The translations under genes and the position numbers were made by a program. Below the pieces are notes generated by a model. The model did no database searches and was not told the origin of the DNA. It worked only from the letters and a program-made list of their open reading frames with translations. A DNA stretch of 64,000 nt from Hydractinia symbiolongicarpus (Eukaryota > Cnidaria > Hydrozoa > Anthoathecata > Hydractiniidae), in assembly GCF_029227915.1 (NCBI RefSeq), contig NC_079875.1, forward strand, positions 31,193,501 to 31,257,500. The letters are read 5' to 3'. This document shows, one piece after another, positions 54,421 to 64,000 of the stretch. The stretch's first letter is position 1. Each line of letters starts with the position of its first letter.

Positions 54421-55385
54421 ACCAACAATGCTATTTCTATAACTAATAAAATGGTCGGGTGTTGGTGCTGTTAGAAATGTAATGTCACAAAATCTTTTGA
54501 CACGAGATACAGCTACATATCCACAACCTGGCGAAGGAGTTTTTCTATCAAAGAATACAGTACAATTACGTAACGTTTTTCCTTGTGCTTTATAAATAGT
54601 CATTGCATAGCCAATTCGCAAAGGGTATCTTACATATTTTTGTTCATCTACTATTGGATAGATACCTACTATTTTACCATTGTTAAACCGCACAAAAACT
54701 GTAACATTTTCCGTTCTTACGACAGTGCATACCGTTAACTACACCACTTGATTTACAAATATTTCTAGTGATAACAACGCGCATACCTGTAATACAAAAG
54801 ATTTCATAGTTACTAATATTACAATAGTTTTGGTCAAAAGAATTTAAATTTAAAAAATAAAAGCAATGTACCTTTATATAAATTAACTTTTTCATAATTT
54901 TAATAATTTTATTTATTCGATTGGATGAATAATTTGTTACTGTTAAGAATGTTGTCCTGGGATAACTTTCAAATACATCAGCAATATTTGTATCGCTGCA
55001 GTCACGATTACTGTAAATAATTTGCGATGAAACAGTACCTGGAATGTATAAAAACCATTTTCACAAGTAGGCTACCAAAATTTTAAATTTTACACTAAAT
55101 TAAAAGTTCTAACCTGTGTAAATCCAAAAATGTTGGTTTGTTGTATCTAATTAGATTTAGGAATTCTTGCAATTTTTTGTCTATACATCGAGATTGTTGA
55201 TGCAAATTGAAAATTGAGCAGAGTTTAAGAAATTCTCTATCCGTTAATAAACTGCACTGCTCTTGTCCATCCGAAATTGGTTGTTGTTGTTGCGTATCAC
55301 CACAAAACACAACTACAGGATGCATAGGCAATTGATCAATACTTTGTACGATATGCTGTCCAACTTTTTGAGATATTTGACTCAC
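54367..55385 (-). pseudogene. Pif1-like helicase, C-terminal half, spliced
   Basis: Minus-strand exons: 55,385-55,095 with VSQISQKVGQHIVQSIDQLP and VVVFCGDTQQQQPI (motif III) and NLHQQSRCIDKKLQEFLNLI; about 55,040-54,875 with TTFLTVTNYSSNRINKIIKI; then GMRVVITRNICKSSGVVNG (motif V region, about 54,787-54,730); then YAMTIYKAQGKTLRNCTVFF and GCGYVAVSRVKRFCDITF (motif VI, about 54,600-54,480). Junctions have GT-AG sites and the frames follow on, so this half looks less decayed than the 21-24.5 kb copy. The Walker A/B exons upstream are not found, so it is truncated. Only distantly similar to the other copy, hence a different family or subfamily. Confidence 0.82.
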
Positions 55386-55472
55386 CTAAATAAAATCTAA
55401 ATCATTGAAAATTAATGTAGTCAAACGGGGGAATTAAGGGACGAAAATTACATATCTTTCCATATCTCCAAA

Positions 55473-55620
55473 AACGCAAGCGCTATGAAACATCCAACAG
55501 CCATTCTAGTTTGTTTATACCATCGGTAAGAAAAGGCGAAAGTAGTAACGCAAGCGCTATGAAACATCCAACAGCCATTCTAGTTTGTTTATACCATCGG
55601 TAAGAAAAGGCGAAAGTAGT
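55473..55620. repeat. Perfect 74-bp tandem duplication
   Basis: 55,473-55,546 and 55,547-55,620 are identical as far as I can read (start AACGCAAGCGCTATG, end GGCGAAAGTAGT), implying a very recent duplication. It lies just upstream of the truncated helicase. Confidence 0.95.
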
Positions 55621-55624
55621 TTTA

Positions 55625-55890
55625 TGACATGGCCTATAGTTTTTAAGATATTCAAAAAATTATCTGTCCCATAATTACCCTTTCTTTTCGGAAATCACGG
55701 GACGCATATTAGGAAATTACGGGACATGTCCCGTATTTACCCCGAGCCTATTCCAAGTGCACCAAAGTTAATAACGGGACATACGTGTTTAACGTACAAC
55801 GGATGTTGCCGATTGATTTCTTTTTACTTATTTACTTCTTGAATGTAACCTCGTCTCCCGGGCTCGTCCTAGCACATATCAACACTGGAA
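55625..55890. other. Spacer with ACGGGAC words
   Basis: Contains repeated GGGACATGT/ACGGGACAT words near 55,715-55,790. No gene seen. Confidence 0.35.
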
Positions 55891-55891
55891 G

Positions 55892-58500
55892 TCACAACTC
55901 ATACAAGTGTCTGTAGGCCTTTTCCCTTTCCAGTTTAGACACAACGGCAGCAGTTTGAACAAACTTGGGGTAGTCCGGGATGTTTATTTTCCCCGACGTC
56001 ATTTTACGGATGTTGCTTGTCTGGTCGTCACAACGGCTGACTTGTAGGAGACCACAGACTACGTCCCAAGCCGGAATCAAATCCAATTCCGACACCAAAT
56101 GTGTAGGAGTTTCTTCCAAAATTGTCGGAGTTCCAGCCGTGTATCGTAGGCATTGGAATTCCAAATTTTCCAGACAACCATCCTTGTCCGATCGGAAAGT
56201 GTTTATTACTTTTCCAACGAAAAGACGAAATTTTTTCCGTGCAGCGTCAGCGTAATATATTATACCGAAGTAGAAATTTACTACTTCGGCCCTGGTAACG
56301 GGAGGATTGAATTGGTCCCATACGGACCTAAGGTATATGTAACCTTCATCTCCGCGAACGGTAGGAGGAAACACAACATCGCGCGTACCACGATTATCCC
56401 CATGTTCGCTCTCAGAAGAAGAGTACTCTTCTTCTGACGAGTCTTCTTCCAACACTCCGTCACTGTCGCTTGCCTCTGTGCTTTTCTTCGCCGTTGGTGG
56501 GGCCAAGAGTTTTGGCTTTTTCGATTTTGCTTCTTTTTCTAGCGCTTTTGCTTTAATTGACGTAAACACTTCGTCAGATGTAACAATTTCACCGTGAGGA
56601 TTAGCCCTCTTCCGCGTTTCAGTGCTGACACCAGTTTTAGATGATGGAGGTGTCAGGGAGTCCAATTTCTTTAAAAACGCTGACTGGAAACAAGCGTTGC
56701 TTGTTGTTGGCGTGTTTGGACTTGAATCTGACAAAACGGGCGTGGTTGGCATACGAATTAGATTGTCTGGTTCATCGTCTGGAATAAAATAGGAGACAAT
56801 TCTCCCTTTGCGACCATTATACACGAATGTGTTGCCATCACTGTTCTCAGTATTGGATGGTGTGACTGATTCCAGTGTAGGCGTATTGGTCGACTCGGCT
56901 GAAGCTTCTGTGTCGATAGCGTCGAGTTCCGCGGCGGAAAGTTCCGGCTTTCCATTTGCTATCCACACATCATATCTGAAAAAATCGTTTTTACATTTTA
57001 GGATTAATCCACTTACGTATAAATGGTCCACACTGAAAATAAGTAAGTAAATAAACACTATCGATGCTTACCTTTTTTCAGGTTGGTGTCGAACCTGTAT
57101 TCGGGATACATTGTTTTATCAAGCAGATGGATACCACATTTCCTGAACCCATGACGAATATTGTCTTTTGTTAATGCCTTTTCCCATACCTTGAATAAAA
57201 GAAGAAACGACATAATTGTAAAGATATAAAAAAGACAAAGTCGTTTTTAATTATTTATCGCCGTTAGCTTTCGGGCGTTTCTGCGGTCATCATCTGTAAT
57301 AAAACTTTTTTTTTAGAATGCGAGTTTATATAAACCAAATTAAAAATACCTCTTCACTGGCCAACAGAGCCGCAAACCAATGGTCCTTTAACGACTTAAA
57401 CACGGAAACATCCAAAGGTTGCAACAAATCCGTAGCATGTGGGGGCAATTTGATAATCGTAACTTTCATTTCTCGCGCAAGCTCTATCGTTCCGTACCAA
57501 ACGTGGGACAAGTGTCCGTCATTAATTAGAATTCGCGGCTCTAGTACGCCTTCCGTTGTCTCAGTTGGTTCCTTAAAAAATAGTTATTTAGCGATAAGTA
57601 CGAGCGATAAGTAAATATACAAACATATAAAAGGGAAGTTTTTATTACCTCTTTAAACACTCGTGTTTCCTTCTCCCACTTTTCAAACCATTTGTAGAAT
57701 GTGTTGGAATCCATCCTTCCTGACGGGTTTGCGTATATCCAGGGATAATTCTTTGAACCGGAATGAATGTTGGGCCTCCATGTTGTTTGTACGAATTTGC
57801 CCTGGAATACAAGCATGGGTGGTAAGGCTCTCCCGTCGGCTGAGCATGCTGCCATGACTGATATCGTGAAAATACCACAATGCAATATGGATAACGCAGG
57901 CCTTGTCGTAAAAGCGCACGATCGCATGCGCGTGCCTGTTGCTTTTAATGTTGTCCTTTTTCCGAAACAATTTTGCATCGCTTGGGGTCGTGTGGCAAAC
58001 TGGACTCGTCACAATTCCATATGAGGTGTGGTTTGTCCTCCAGTTCCAAGTCTTTCAATGCTTTCTCCAACAGATCGTAATAATGATATATTACGAACTG
58101 ATTCTTCATGGCGTTATACCTGTTTAATTGAAGGAGAGTTACTTTGTGAATTGCTAACATACTGCCTGGCAGTGAGCGAGATTCGATCTGCGGTCCACAG
58201 AACTGGGAGCAGCAGGCGAGCTCACTACATATGTTAACAACGCACGCATGGTGTATAATTTATTAATGTTTTTATTATAGTATTATATATGTTATACCTG
58301 TTCCTTGCAAGTTTTGTTGCTTCCTTTAAGGAAAGATTGTTGCGCTCCATGAACGACTTGAGCCAATCTGGATCCAGGATATCCAATACGCCCTTTATAA
58401 TGAAAAACCTTTTTAGCGCGCTCGTGGTCGTATTGCGTAACGTAGGATTCGACCAGCTCTCCGTAGGCCAAACCCCATATCTGCCAAACTGGTGATGCAA
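55892..58500 (-). pseudogene. pogo/Tigger-type transposase gene, spliced, lightly decayed
   Basis: Minus strand. Exon 1 (to 58,297): CENP-B-like helix-turn-helix end LDILDPDWLKSFMERNNLSL and ATKLARNR, with a frameshift just before it. After a GT-AG intron: YNAMKNQFVIYHYYDLLEKA, then HLIWNCDESS (first catalytic Asp) to about 57,950. After another frameshift: SVMAACSADGRALPPMLVFQ and MDSNTFYKWFEKW to 57,651. Next exon: EPRILINDGHLSHVW (second Asp), PPHATDLLQPLDVSVFKSLK (third Asp) to 57,348. Then VWEKALTKDNIRHGFRKCGI and a 16-nt micro-exon (57,032-57,017). The last exon, from 56,975 to the stop at 55,892, is a long Ser/Thr/Glu-rich tail with basic clusters (KPKLLAPPTAKKS) and a conserved-looking C-terminal block. 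The DDD triad is legible, but at least two frameshifts make this copy a pseudogene. Confidence 0.82.
57017..57032 (-). other. Predicted 16-nt micro-exon of the pogo-type gene
   Basis: Minus strand TGTGGACCATTTATAC is preceded by TTATTTTCAG and followed by GTAAGTGG. Upstream exon ends AAAAAAG|GTAAGC (57,072) with one base left over; downstream exon starts after TTTTTTCAG at 56,975 and needs two bases. Including these 16 nt restores the frame (...NLKKVWTIYTYDVWIANG); skipping them does not. Flanking introns would be only 39 and 41 nt. Confidence 0.5.
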
Positions 58501-58519
58501 GATTTGAGTTGATCTGTCT

Positions 58520-59264
58520 CCACAGACGAGGTTGTCGTCCCTAAATTACAATTATCTTGTATTCACACGAAAAATCGCAAATATATGAGACTCGTCACTT
58601 TGAAGTGCCCCGTTTATCAATTTTACGACTAAAACGTATAGAACCTGAGACGAGGTTGTCGTCCCTAAATTACAATTATCTTGTATTCACACGAAAAATC
58701 GCAAATATATGAGACTCGTCACTTTGAAGTGCCTCGTTTATCAATTTGACGACTAAAATATATAGAAATTGAGACGAGGTTCTCGACCCTAAACTACAAT
58801 TATCTTGAATCAATACGAAAATTAACAAATATATAACACTCCTCTCTTTGAAATACCTCGTTTATCAATTTTTGGCTAAAATATATAGAACCTGAGACGA
58901 GATTGTCGACCCTAAATTACAATTATCTTGTATCAATGCGAAAAATCGGAATTGTATGAGACTCGTCACTTTGAACTGCTTCGTTTATCAATTTTACGGC
59001 TAAATTATATAGAAACTGAGACGAGGTTGTTGACCCTAAATGACAATTATTCTGTATAAATACGAAAAAACGCAAACATATGACACCCGTCACTTTGAAC
59101 TGCTTCGTTCATCAATTTTGCGGTTAAAATATATAGAACCTGAGACGAGGTTGTCGACCCTAAATGATAATTATCTTGTATCAATACGAAAAATAACAAA
59201 TATATAACACTCGTCTCTTTTAAATGCCTCGTTTATCAATTTTACGGCTAAAATAAAAGAACAT
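58520..59264 (-). repeat. Satellite array, left arm (about 6 units)
   Basis: Monomer starts with GAGACGAGGTTGTCGTCCCT and contains ACAATTATCTTGTAT, ACGAAAAATCGCAAATATAT, ACTCGTCACTTTGAA, CGTTTATCAATTTT. Unit starts at about 58,527, 58,651, 58,771, 58,895, 59,019 and 59,142, i.e. a period of ~124. Reverse orientation relative to the right arm. Confidence 0.92.
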
Positions 59265-60453
59265 CCCAGTAAACACAAAGACGTCTTAAAGACGTCTTTT
59301 CTCGTCTCTAGCTCGTTCGGACGTTTCTCGACCAGAAAAAGACGTCTTAAAGACGTCTTTATAAGACGAGTCAAATCTCGTTCTATAGAAACGTCTTAAA
59401 GACGTCTTTATTTGGCCTCCGTTAGACGAGTTATATCTCGTTCTAAAGAAACGTCTTAAAGACGTCTTTACTGGCCTCCGTTAGACCAGTTATATCTCGT
59501 TCTAAAGAAACGTCTTAAAGACGTCTTTATCTGGTCTCCGTTAGACCAGTTATATCTCGTTCTAAAAAAACGTCTCAAAGACGTCTTTATTTGGTCTCTG
59601 TAAGACCAGTAAAATCTCGTTCGAAAGAAACGTCTCAAAGACGTCTTTATTTGGTCTCTGTAAGACCGGTAAAATCTCGTTGGAAAGAAACGTCTCAACT
59701 TCAAAGAAAAAACACATCATCCAACGTGCACAATATGACAGATATATTTTACAAGCAGAGCTCAGACCGAAGTGTTAGTGATTGGCGAAAATAAATTGAC
59801 GCTGTTGTTCAAGACAACCTTCAAAGATACTAACTGTTATTGTTTATGGTCAACAATTTTAATTTTGTTGTATAACACTGTATATTTTGTGTTATACATG
59901 CACGCTTTTTTATAACCAAAAGAGCTTCAAATGCTTGATTGTTGCTTATCTGTTGCTCATTGAACATTCATCTTTTAGAACAAGAAAAGTTTCCGAAAGT
60001 ATATAATGAATTTGTTTTCGTTGTTGTTGCTTATATAAAAGCTTGTATGTGATATTATTTTATTCTTATTAAACTGTTTATTTATATAAATGATTGAAAG
60101 ATAAATTTTCTATTAAATACTTCATCATCGTTTTCTTAACCTTTTTCTTGTTTTAGTTTGTCACACCTCCATCAGAATTAAAATTACTAAAATCCTATTA
60201 CGCATAGGCGAAAATTATTTGAAGCAGGCCTGCCTTGACAGTATAACGTTTGAAAGAGACTAAATAGGGACGTCTTTAAGACGTTTTGTACTTACGGGAA
60301 CGTGTCTTAAACAAAAAGACGTCTTTTTTACGTATCTTAAAGACGTCTTTAGGCGTTACGCTTTTAGACGGGTGAGAGACGTCTTAGAGACGTCTCATCT
60401 GATCTTTAAAAGACGTTTTAAAGATGTGTTTAAGACGTCTTGTGTTTACTGGG
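59265..60453. mobile_element. 1.19-kb inverted-repeat element with GACGTC-rich subterminal repeats
   Basis: Termini CCCAGTAAACACAAAGACGT and, inverted, ACGTCTTGTGTTTACTGGG. The left subterminal part (59,341-59,700) is a ~60-bp tandem repeat with AAACGTCTTAAAGACGTCTT palindromes and a TATCTCGTTCTAAAG spacer; the right side (60,262-60,440) has the same palindromic words in shorter form. The centre (59,705-60,255) is AT-rich with no gene. Looks like a non-autonomous DNA element; no target-site duplication was evident. The peptide repeats read from it on the minus strand are artefacts. Confidence 0.75.
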
Positions 60454-60454
60454 G

Positions 60455-62830
60455 TACTTGCGATTTTTGTATTGATACAGGATAATTGTCATTTAGGGTC
60501 AACAACCTCGTTTCAGGTTCTTATCCTGTAAAATTGATAAACGAGGTATTTAAAAGAGACGAGTGTCATGTATTTGCGATTTTTCGTATTGATACAGGAT
60601 ATTTGTACTTTAGGGTCAACAACCTCGTCTCAAGTTCTATATATTTTAGTCGTGAAATTGATAAACAAGGCATTTAAAAGAGACAAGTGTTATATATTTG
60701 CAATTTTTCGTGTTGATGCAAATTAATTGTCATTTAGGGTCAACAACCTCGTCTCAGGTTCTACACATTTTAGTCGCAAAATTGATAAATGAGGCATTTC
60801 AAAGTGACTAGTGTCATATATTTGTGATTTTTCGTATTGATAAAGGATAATTGTCATTTAGGGTCAACAACCTCGTTTCAGGTTCTTATCCTGTAAAATT
60901 GTTTTCGTATTGATACAGGATATTTGTACTTTAGGGTCAACAACCTCGTCTCAGGTTCTATATATTTTAGACGTAAAATTGATAAACGAGGCATTTCAAA
61001 GTGACGAGTGTTATATATTTGCGATTTTTGTATTGATACAAGATAATTGTCATTTAGGGTCAAAAACCTCGTCTGAGGTTCTAGATATTTTAGCCATAAA
61101 ATTGATAAACAAGGCATTTAAAATTGACGAGTGTCTCTTATATTTGCGATTTTTCGTATTAATACAGGATAATTGTAGTTTAGGGACGACAACCTCGTCC
61201 CAGGTTCTATATAATATAGCCGTAAAATTGATAAACGAGGCATTTAAAAGAGACGAGTGTGATATATTTGCGATTTTTCGTATTGATACAAGATCATTGT
61301 CATTTAGGGACGACAACCTTGTTTGAGGTTCACTATATTTTCGTCGTAAAATTAATAAATGAGGCATTTAAGAGAGGCGAGTGTCTCATCTCTTTGCGAT
61401 TTTTCGTATTGTTGCAAGATAATTGTCATTTAGGGACGACAACCTCGTTTCAGGTTCTATATATTTTAGCCGTAAATTCTATAAACGAGTCATTTAAAAG
61501 AGATGAGTGTCTCATATATTTCCGACATTTTGTATTGATACAGGATAATTGTACTTTAGGGTCAACAACTTCGTCTCCGGTCTTATATCTTTGCCGTGGA
61601 ATTGATAAACGTGGCATTTAAAAGAGACGAGTGATACATATTTGCAATTTTTCGTATTGATAGGAGATAATTGTCATTTAGGCTCAACAACCCTGGCTCA
61701 GGTTCTATATATTTTATCTGTAAAATTGATAAACCAGGCATTTAAAGGAGACGAGTGTTACATATTTGCAATTTTTCGTATTGATACAAGATAATTGCAC
61801 TTTAGGGACGACAACCTCATCTCAGGTTCTATATATTATTGCCGTAAAATTGATAAGCGAGGCATTTCAAAGTGACGAATGTCTCATACATTTGCAATTT
61901 TTCGTATTGATACAAGAAAATTTTCATTGAGGGACGACAACCTTGTCTCAGGTTCTATATATTTTAGCCGTAAAATTGATAAACGAGGCATTTAAAAGAG
62001 ACTAGTGTTATGTATTTGCGATTTTTCGTATTGGTGCAAGATAATTGTCATTTAGGCTCAACAACCTCGTCTCAGGTTCTATATATTTTAGACGTAAAAT
62101 TGTAGAACGAGGCATTTAAAAGAGACGAGCGTTATATATTTGCAATTTTTCGTATTGGGACAAAAAATTGTCATTAAGGGACGACAACCTTGGCTCAGGT
62201 TCTATATATTTTTTCTTTAAAATTGATAAACCAGGCATTTAAAGGAGACGAATGTTACATATTAGCGATTTTTCGTATTGATACAAGATAATTGTCACTC
62301 AGGGTCAACAACTTCGTCTCCGGTCTTATATCTTAGCCGTGGAATTGATAAACGTGGCATTTCAAAGAGACGAGTGTCATGTATTTGTGATTTTTCGTAT
62401 TGATACAGGATAATTGTCATTTAGGGTCGACAACCTTGTCTCAGGTTCTATATGTTTTTGTCGTAAAATTGATAAACGAGGCACTTAAAATTGACAAGTG
62501 TCTCATATATTTGCAATTTTTCGTATTGATAAGGATAATTGTCATTTAGGGTCAACAACCTCGTTGCAGGTTGTTTTATTAAAAAGTAAAATTAATAAAC
62601 AAGGCATTTCAAAGTGACGTGTGTCATGTATTTGCGATTGATTTGTAAAATTGATAAACGAGGTATTTAAAAGAGACGAGTGTTACATATTTGCAATGTT
62701 TCGTATTGATACAAGATAATTGTCATTTAGGGACGACAACCTCGTCCCAGGTTCTATATATTTTAGCCGTGGAATTGATAAACGAGGTATTTAAAAGTGA
62801 CTAATGTCATATATTTGCGATTTATACATG
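60455..62830 (+). repeat. Satellite array, right arm (about 19 units)
   Basis: Units of ~123 bp with ATTTGCGATTTTTCGTATTG, ATACAGGATAATTGTCATTT, AGGGTCAACAACCTCGTCTC, GGTTCTATATATTTTAG, AAATTGATAAACGAGGCATT and AAAAGAGACGAGTGT. Individual units vary by ~10-15 percent by eye, with a partial unit near 60,900 and another near 62,640. Open frames running through it reflect a period near a multiple of three and carry no domain. Confidence 0.92.
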
Positions 62831-62859
62831 TCAAGAAAACTTGTTTACTTATTTACTTT

Positions 62860-63025
62860 TTAAGATTTGATGAGTTCAGAAATGGCTAGTGGTGTTTCAT
62901 AAAGCAAATTCTGTTTGAATCGTTTTTCTAAGTGTTCATTATGAAACAAGTCACAAACTTTTTCTGAAACTAGTGAGGTAAGATCTGTCTTAGTCACCTC
63001 TGTTGATGAAGATGACACAGCCCAG
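62860..63025 (-). CDS. Possible terminal exon of an unknown gene
   Basis: After an acceptor-like AAAAAATTTAG the minus strand is open for 55 codons to TAA: SWAVSSSSTEVTKTDLTSLV then SEKVCDLFHNEHLEKRFKQN and ETPLAISELIKS. It looks helical and protein-like, between the satellite and the ankyrin frame. It is not in register with the ankyrin stop, so it could be an alternative 3' exon or a separate gene. Unrecognised. Confidence 0.3.
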
Positions 63026-63029
63026 CTAA

Positions 63030-63226
63030 ATTTTTTGTATTTGATGAATTATACCTTCTTCTTCTTAAGGAAAAAATTTTGAAGTTCGTGAACGTAAATT
63101 TATGAAATAAATAAGAAACCTATTCTACTATAACCTATAATTCTAATAAAAAAGACGATATATGCTTTCAATAATTTGCTTACGTAAATTAAAAAATATA
63201 ATTGTCTGGAAATGTTCTTAATTTTT
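63030..63226. other. Short spacer
   Basis: AT-rich gap between the possible terminal exon and the ankyrin frame. Confidence 0.4.
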
Positions 63227-63786
63227 CTAATGTTCTTGTAATAAACGTTTGATAGAGTTATTACGAGCAACATCATAAGCAGTTTGGTACCATTTGTTTC
63301 GTATATTGATATCGATATGTGGTATCGACAACAACAACTTTACACAATCAGTATGACCATCACGAGATGCAAGATGTAATGGTGTGTTATTGCATCTGTC
63401 TCGTATATTGACATCGATGTGTGGTATAGACAACAACAACTTCACACAAACAATACGACCGAAAGAAGATGCAAAATGTAATGGTGTGTTATTGTTACTG
63501 TTTACATTGTTAATGTTTGTTACGTCATGATTAATTAAAACTTTCAAAACATCATGATGACCATAACATGCACTGTAGTGATATGCATTCCATTTATATT
63601 CATCCACAGCATACACATTACTACCAGCATCAATCAAACATTTCACTATTGATGGTTTATTGTACCATACAGCTATAATCAACAGTGTTTTTCCATCATT
63701 ACCTCTCATTTTAAAGATATTTGGATGATCGATAAGAATCGTTTGAAATGTCTTGACATCGCCATTTTCAATGATTGTTTCAAGTT
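63227..63786 (-). CDS. Ankyrin-repeat protein, terminal exon
   Basis: Ankyrin repeats are ~33-residue helix-turn-helix units used for protein binding. Five to six are visible on the minus strand: DGKTLLIIAVWYNKPSIVKC, KWNAYHYSACYGHHDVLKVL, NNTPLHFASSFGRIVCVKLL and NNTPLHLASRDGHTDCVKLL, the last two with the classic TPLHxA core, then a partial KWYQTAYDVARNN and stop. The two TPLH repeats share the phrase LLLSIPHIDVNIR/LLLSIPHIDINIR, a recent internal duplication. No suitable ATG begins the frame; a TTTAG acceptor at 63,787-63,788 suggests it is the last exon of a gene continuing toward the window edge. No frameshift seen; the best candidate for a live host gene here. Confidence 0.85.
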
Positions 63787-63789
63787 CTA

Positions 63790-64000
63790 AACACAAGTTA
63801 TGTGGTATTAATTAAAAACAAAAATGACAACGGTGGAAACTTTAAATTAAAAAATTATTGTCATGGAATACTTTCTTTCTCAAATTTCTGACTCATGAAA
63901 TAAATTTGCGCTAAATGAAACAGGGCCGAAGTTCGCAGTCGGCGCAAAATTTCAATAGTAATCTCTATTTCTAACCTCTTAAGTTTTAAGAACATTTATA
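63790..64000. other. Window edge, probable intron
   Basis: AT-rich sequence directly upstream (minus strand) of the ankyrin exon; likely intronic. Confidence 0.35.

Larger units (their letters stand above)
58520..62830. mobile_element. Large foldback structure with inverted satellite arms
   Basis: Left arm 58,520-59,264 and right arm 60,455-62,830 are arrays of the same ~124-bp monomer in opposite orientations; between them lies an inverted-repeat element (59,265-60,453). Arms made of tandem repeats around a small centre resemble Foldback/Galileo-type elements, but an alternative is a satellite array that was inverted and then invaded. Boundaries are those of the satellite, not of a demonstrated terminus. 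Confidence 0.6.

Noticed and set aside
59468-59704. Repeat-containing protein (SLRRFFRTRFYWSYRDQIKT-type units)
   Set aside because: The frame simply follows the ~60-bp DNA repeat of the GACGTC element; no start context, domain or independent support.
60910-61621. Two 120-138 codon ORFs in the satellite
   Set aside because: They arise from the satellite period and its low stop density; the peptide repeats the monomer (KLINEAFKRDEC) without any domain.
60455-62830. CRISPR-like array
   Set aside because: The repeats are ~123 bp, contiguous, without unique spacers, in eukaryotic-type DNA. It is a satellite.

Overview
This window looks like nuclear DNA of an early-branching marine invertebrate, most likely a cnidarian. 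The reasons are an AT-rich composition, short GT-AG introns of about 40-100 nt inside recognisable protein families, no bacterial gene packing, and a dense mix of metazoan mobile elements (Ty3/Gypsy, Penelope-like, R2-type and other LINEs, Mutator-like, pogo/Tigger, PIF/Harbinger, Pif1-helicase elements, tRNA-derived SINEs). No intact conserved host gene was found. The best host candidates are ankyrin-repeat coding sequence at the right edge and a few unidentified ORFs.

Layout. 1-12.4 kb is a graveyard of one DNA-element family. Its best copy (7,580-12,365) has ~550-600 bp terminal inverted repeats and carries, on the minus strand, a broken but complete-looking ubiquitin-specific protease (Cys box, zinc-ribbon cysteines, His box). 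A second, older copy with the same TIR-USP arrangement lies at 2.6-3.4 kb. Two Penelope-type reverse transcriptase fragments (5.0-5.8 kb) and two tRNA-derived SINE copies are scattered here. 12.6-14.7 kb holds a minus-strand Ty3/Gypsy gag relic with a tRNA-Leu-type primer binding site, an R2-type LINE tail and a second SINE family. 15.9-18 kb has a small unknown spliced ORF and a Mutator-like transposase fragment; 18-21 kb is empty. 21-26 kb is a multi-exon Pif1-like helicase pseudogene followed by a diverged ~280-bp tandem array and a 216-codon unknown ORF. 26.6-27.5 kb is a protein-kinase remnant without its catalytic loop. 28.6-33.2 kb is a nearly complete but frameshifted Ty3/Gypsy retrotransposon (gag-PR-RT-RNaseH-IN).

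33-50 kb is mostly anonymous, with a second Mutator copy (37 kb), exons from a second copy of the Pif1-type gene (40.3 kb), a LINE RT end (44.5-45.2 kb), SINE copies (47.2-48.4 kb) and a Harbinger fragment (49.3-49.7 kb). 51.2-53.6 kb contains a 16-bp minisatellite and local duplications. 53.6-58.5 kb, all minus strand, has a small spliced ORF, a Pif1 helicase C-terminal half with its own tandem array, and a spliced pogo/Tigger-type gene that seems to use a 16-nt micro-exon. 58.5-62.8 kb is a large foldback: ~124-bp satellite monomers in opposite orientations on either side of a 1.19-kb inverted-repeat element rich in GACGTC. The window ends in ankyrin-repeat coding sequence.

The genes do not form a pathway; nearly all are independent, decayed mobile elements. 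The most unusual item is the long-TIR element family that carries its own deubiquitinase; the inverted satellite foldback comes next.
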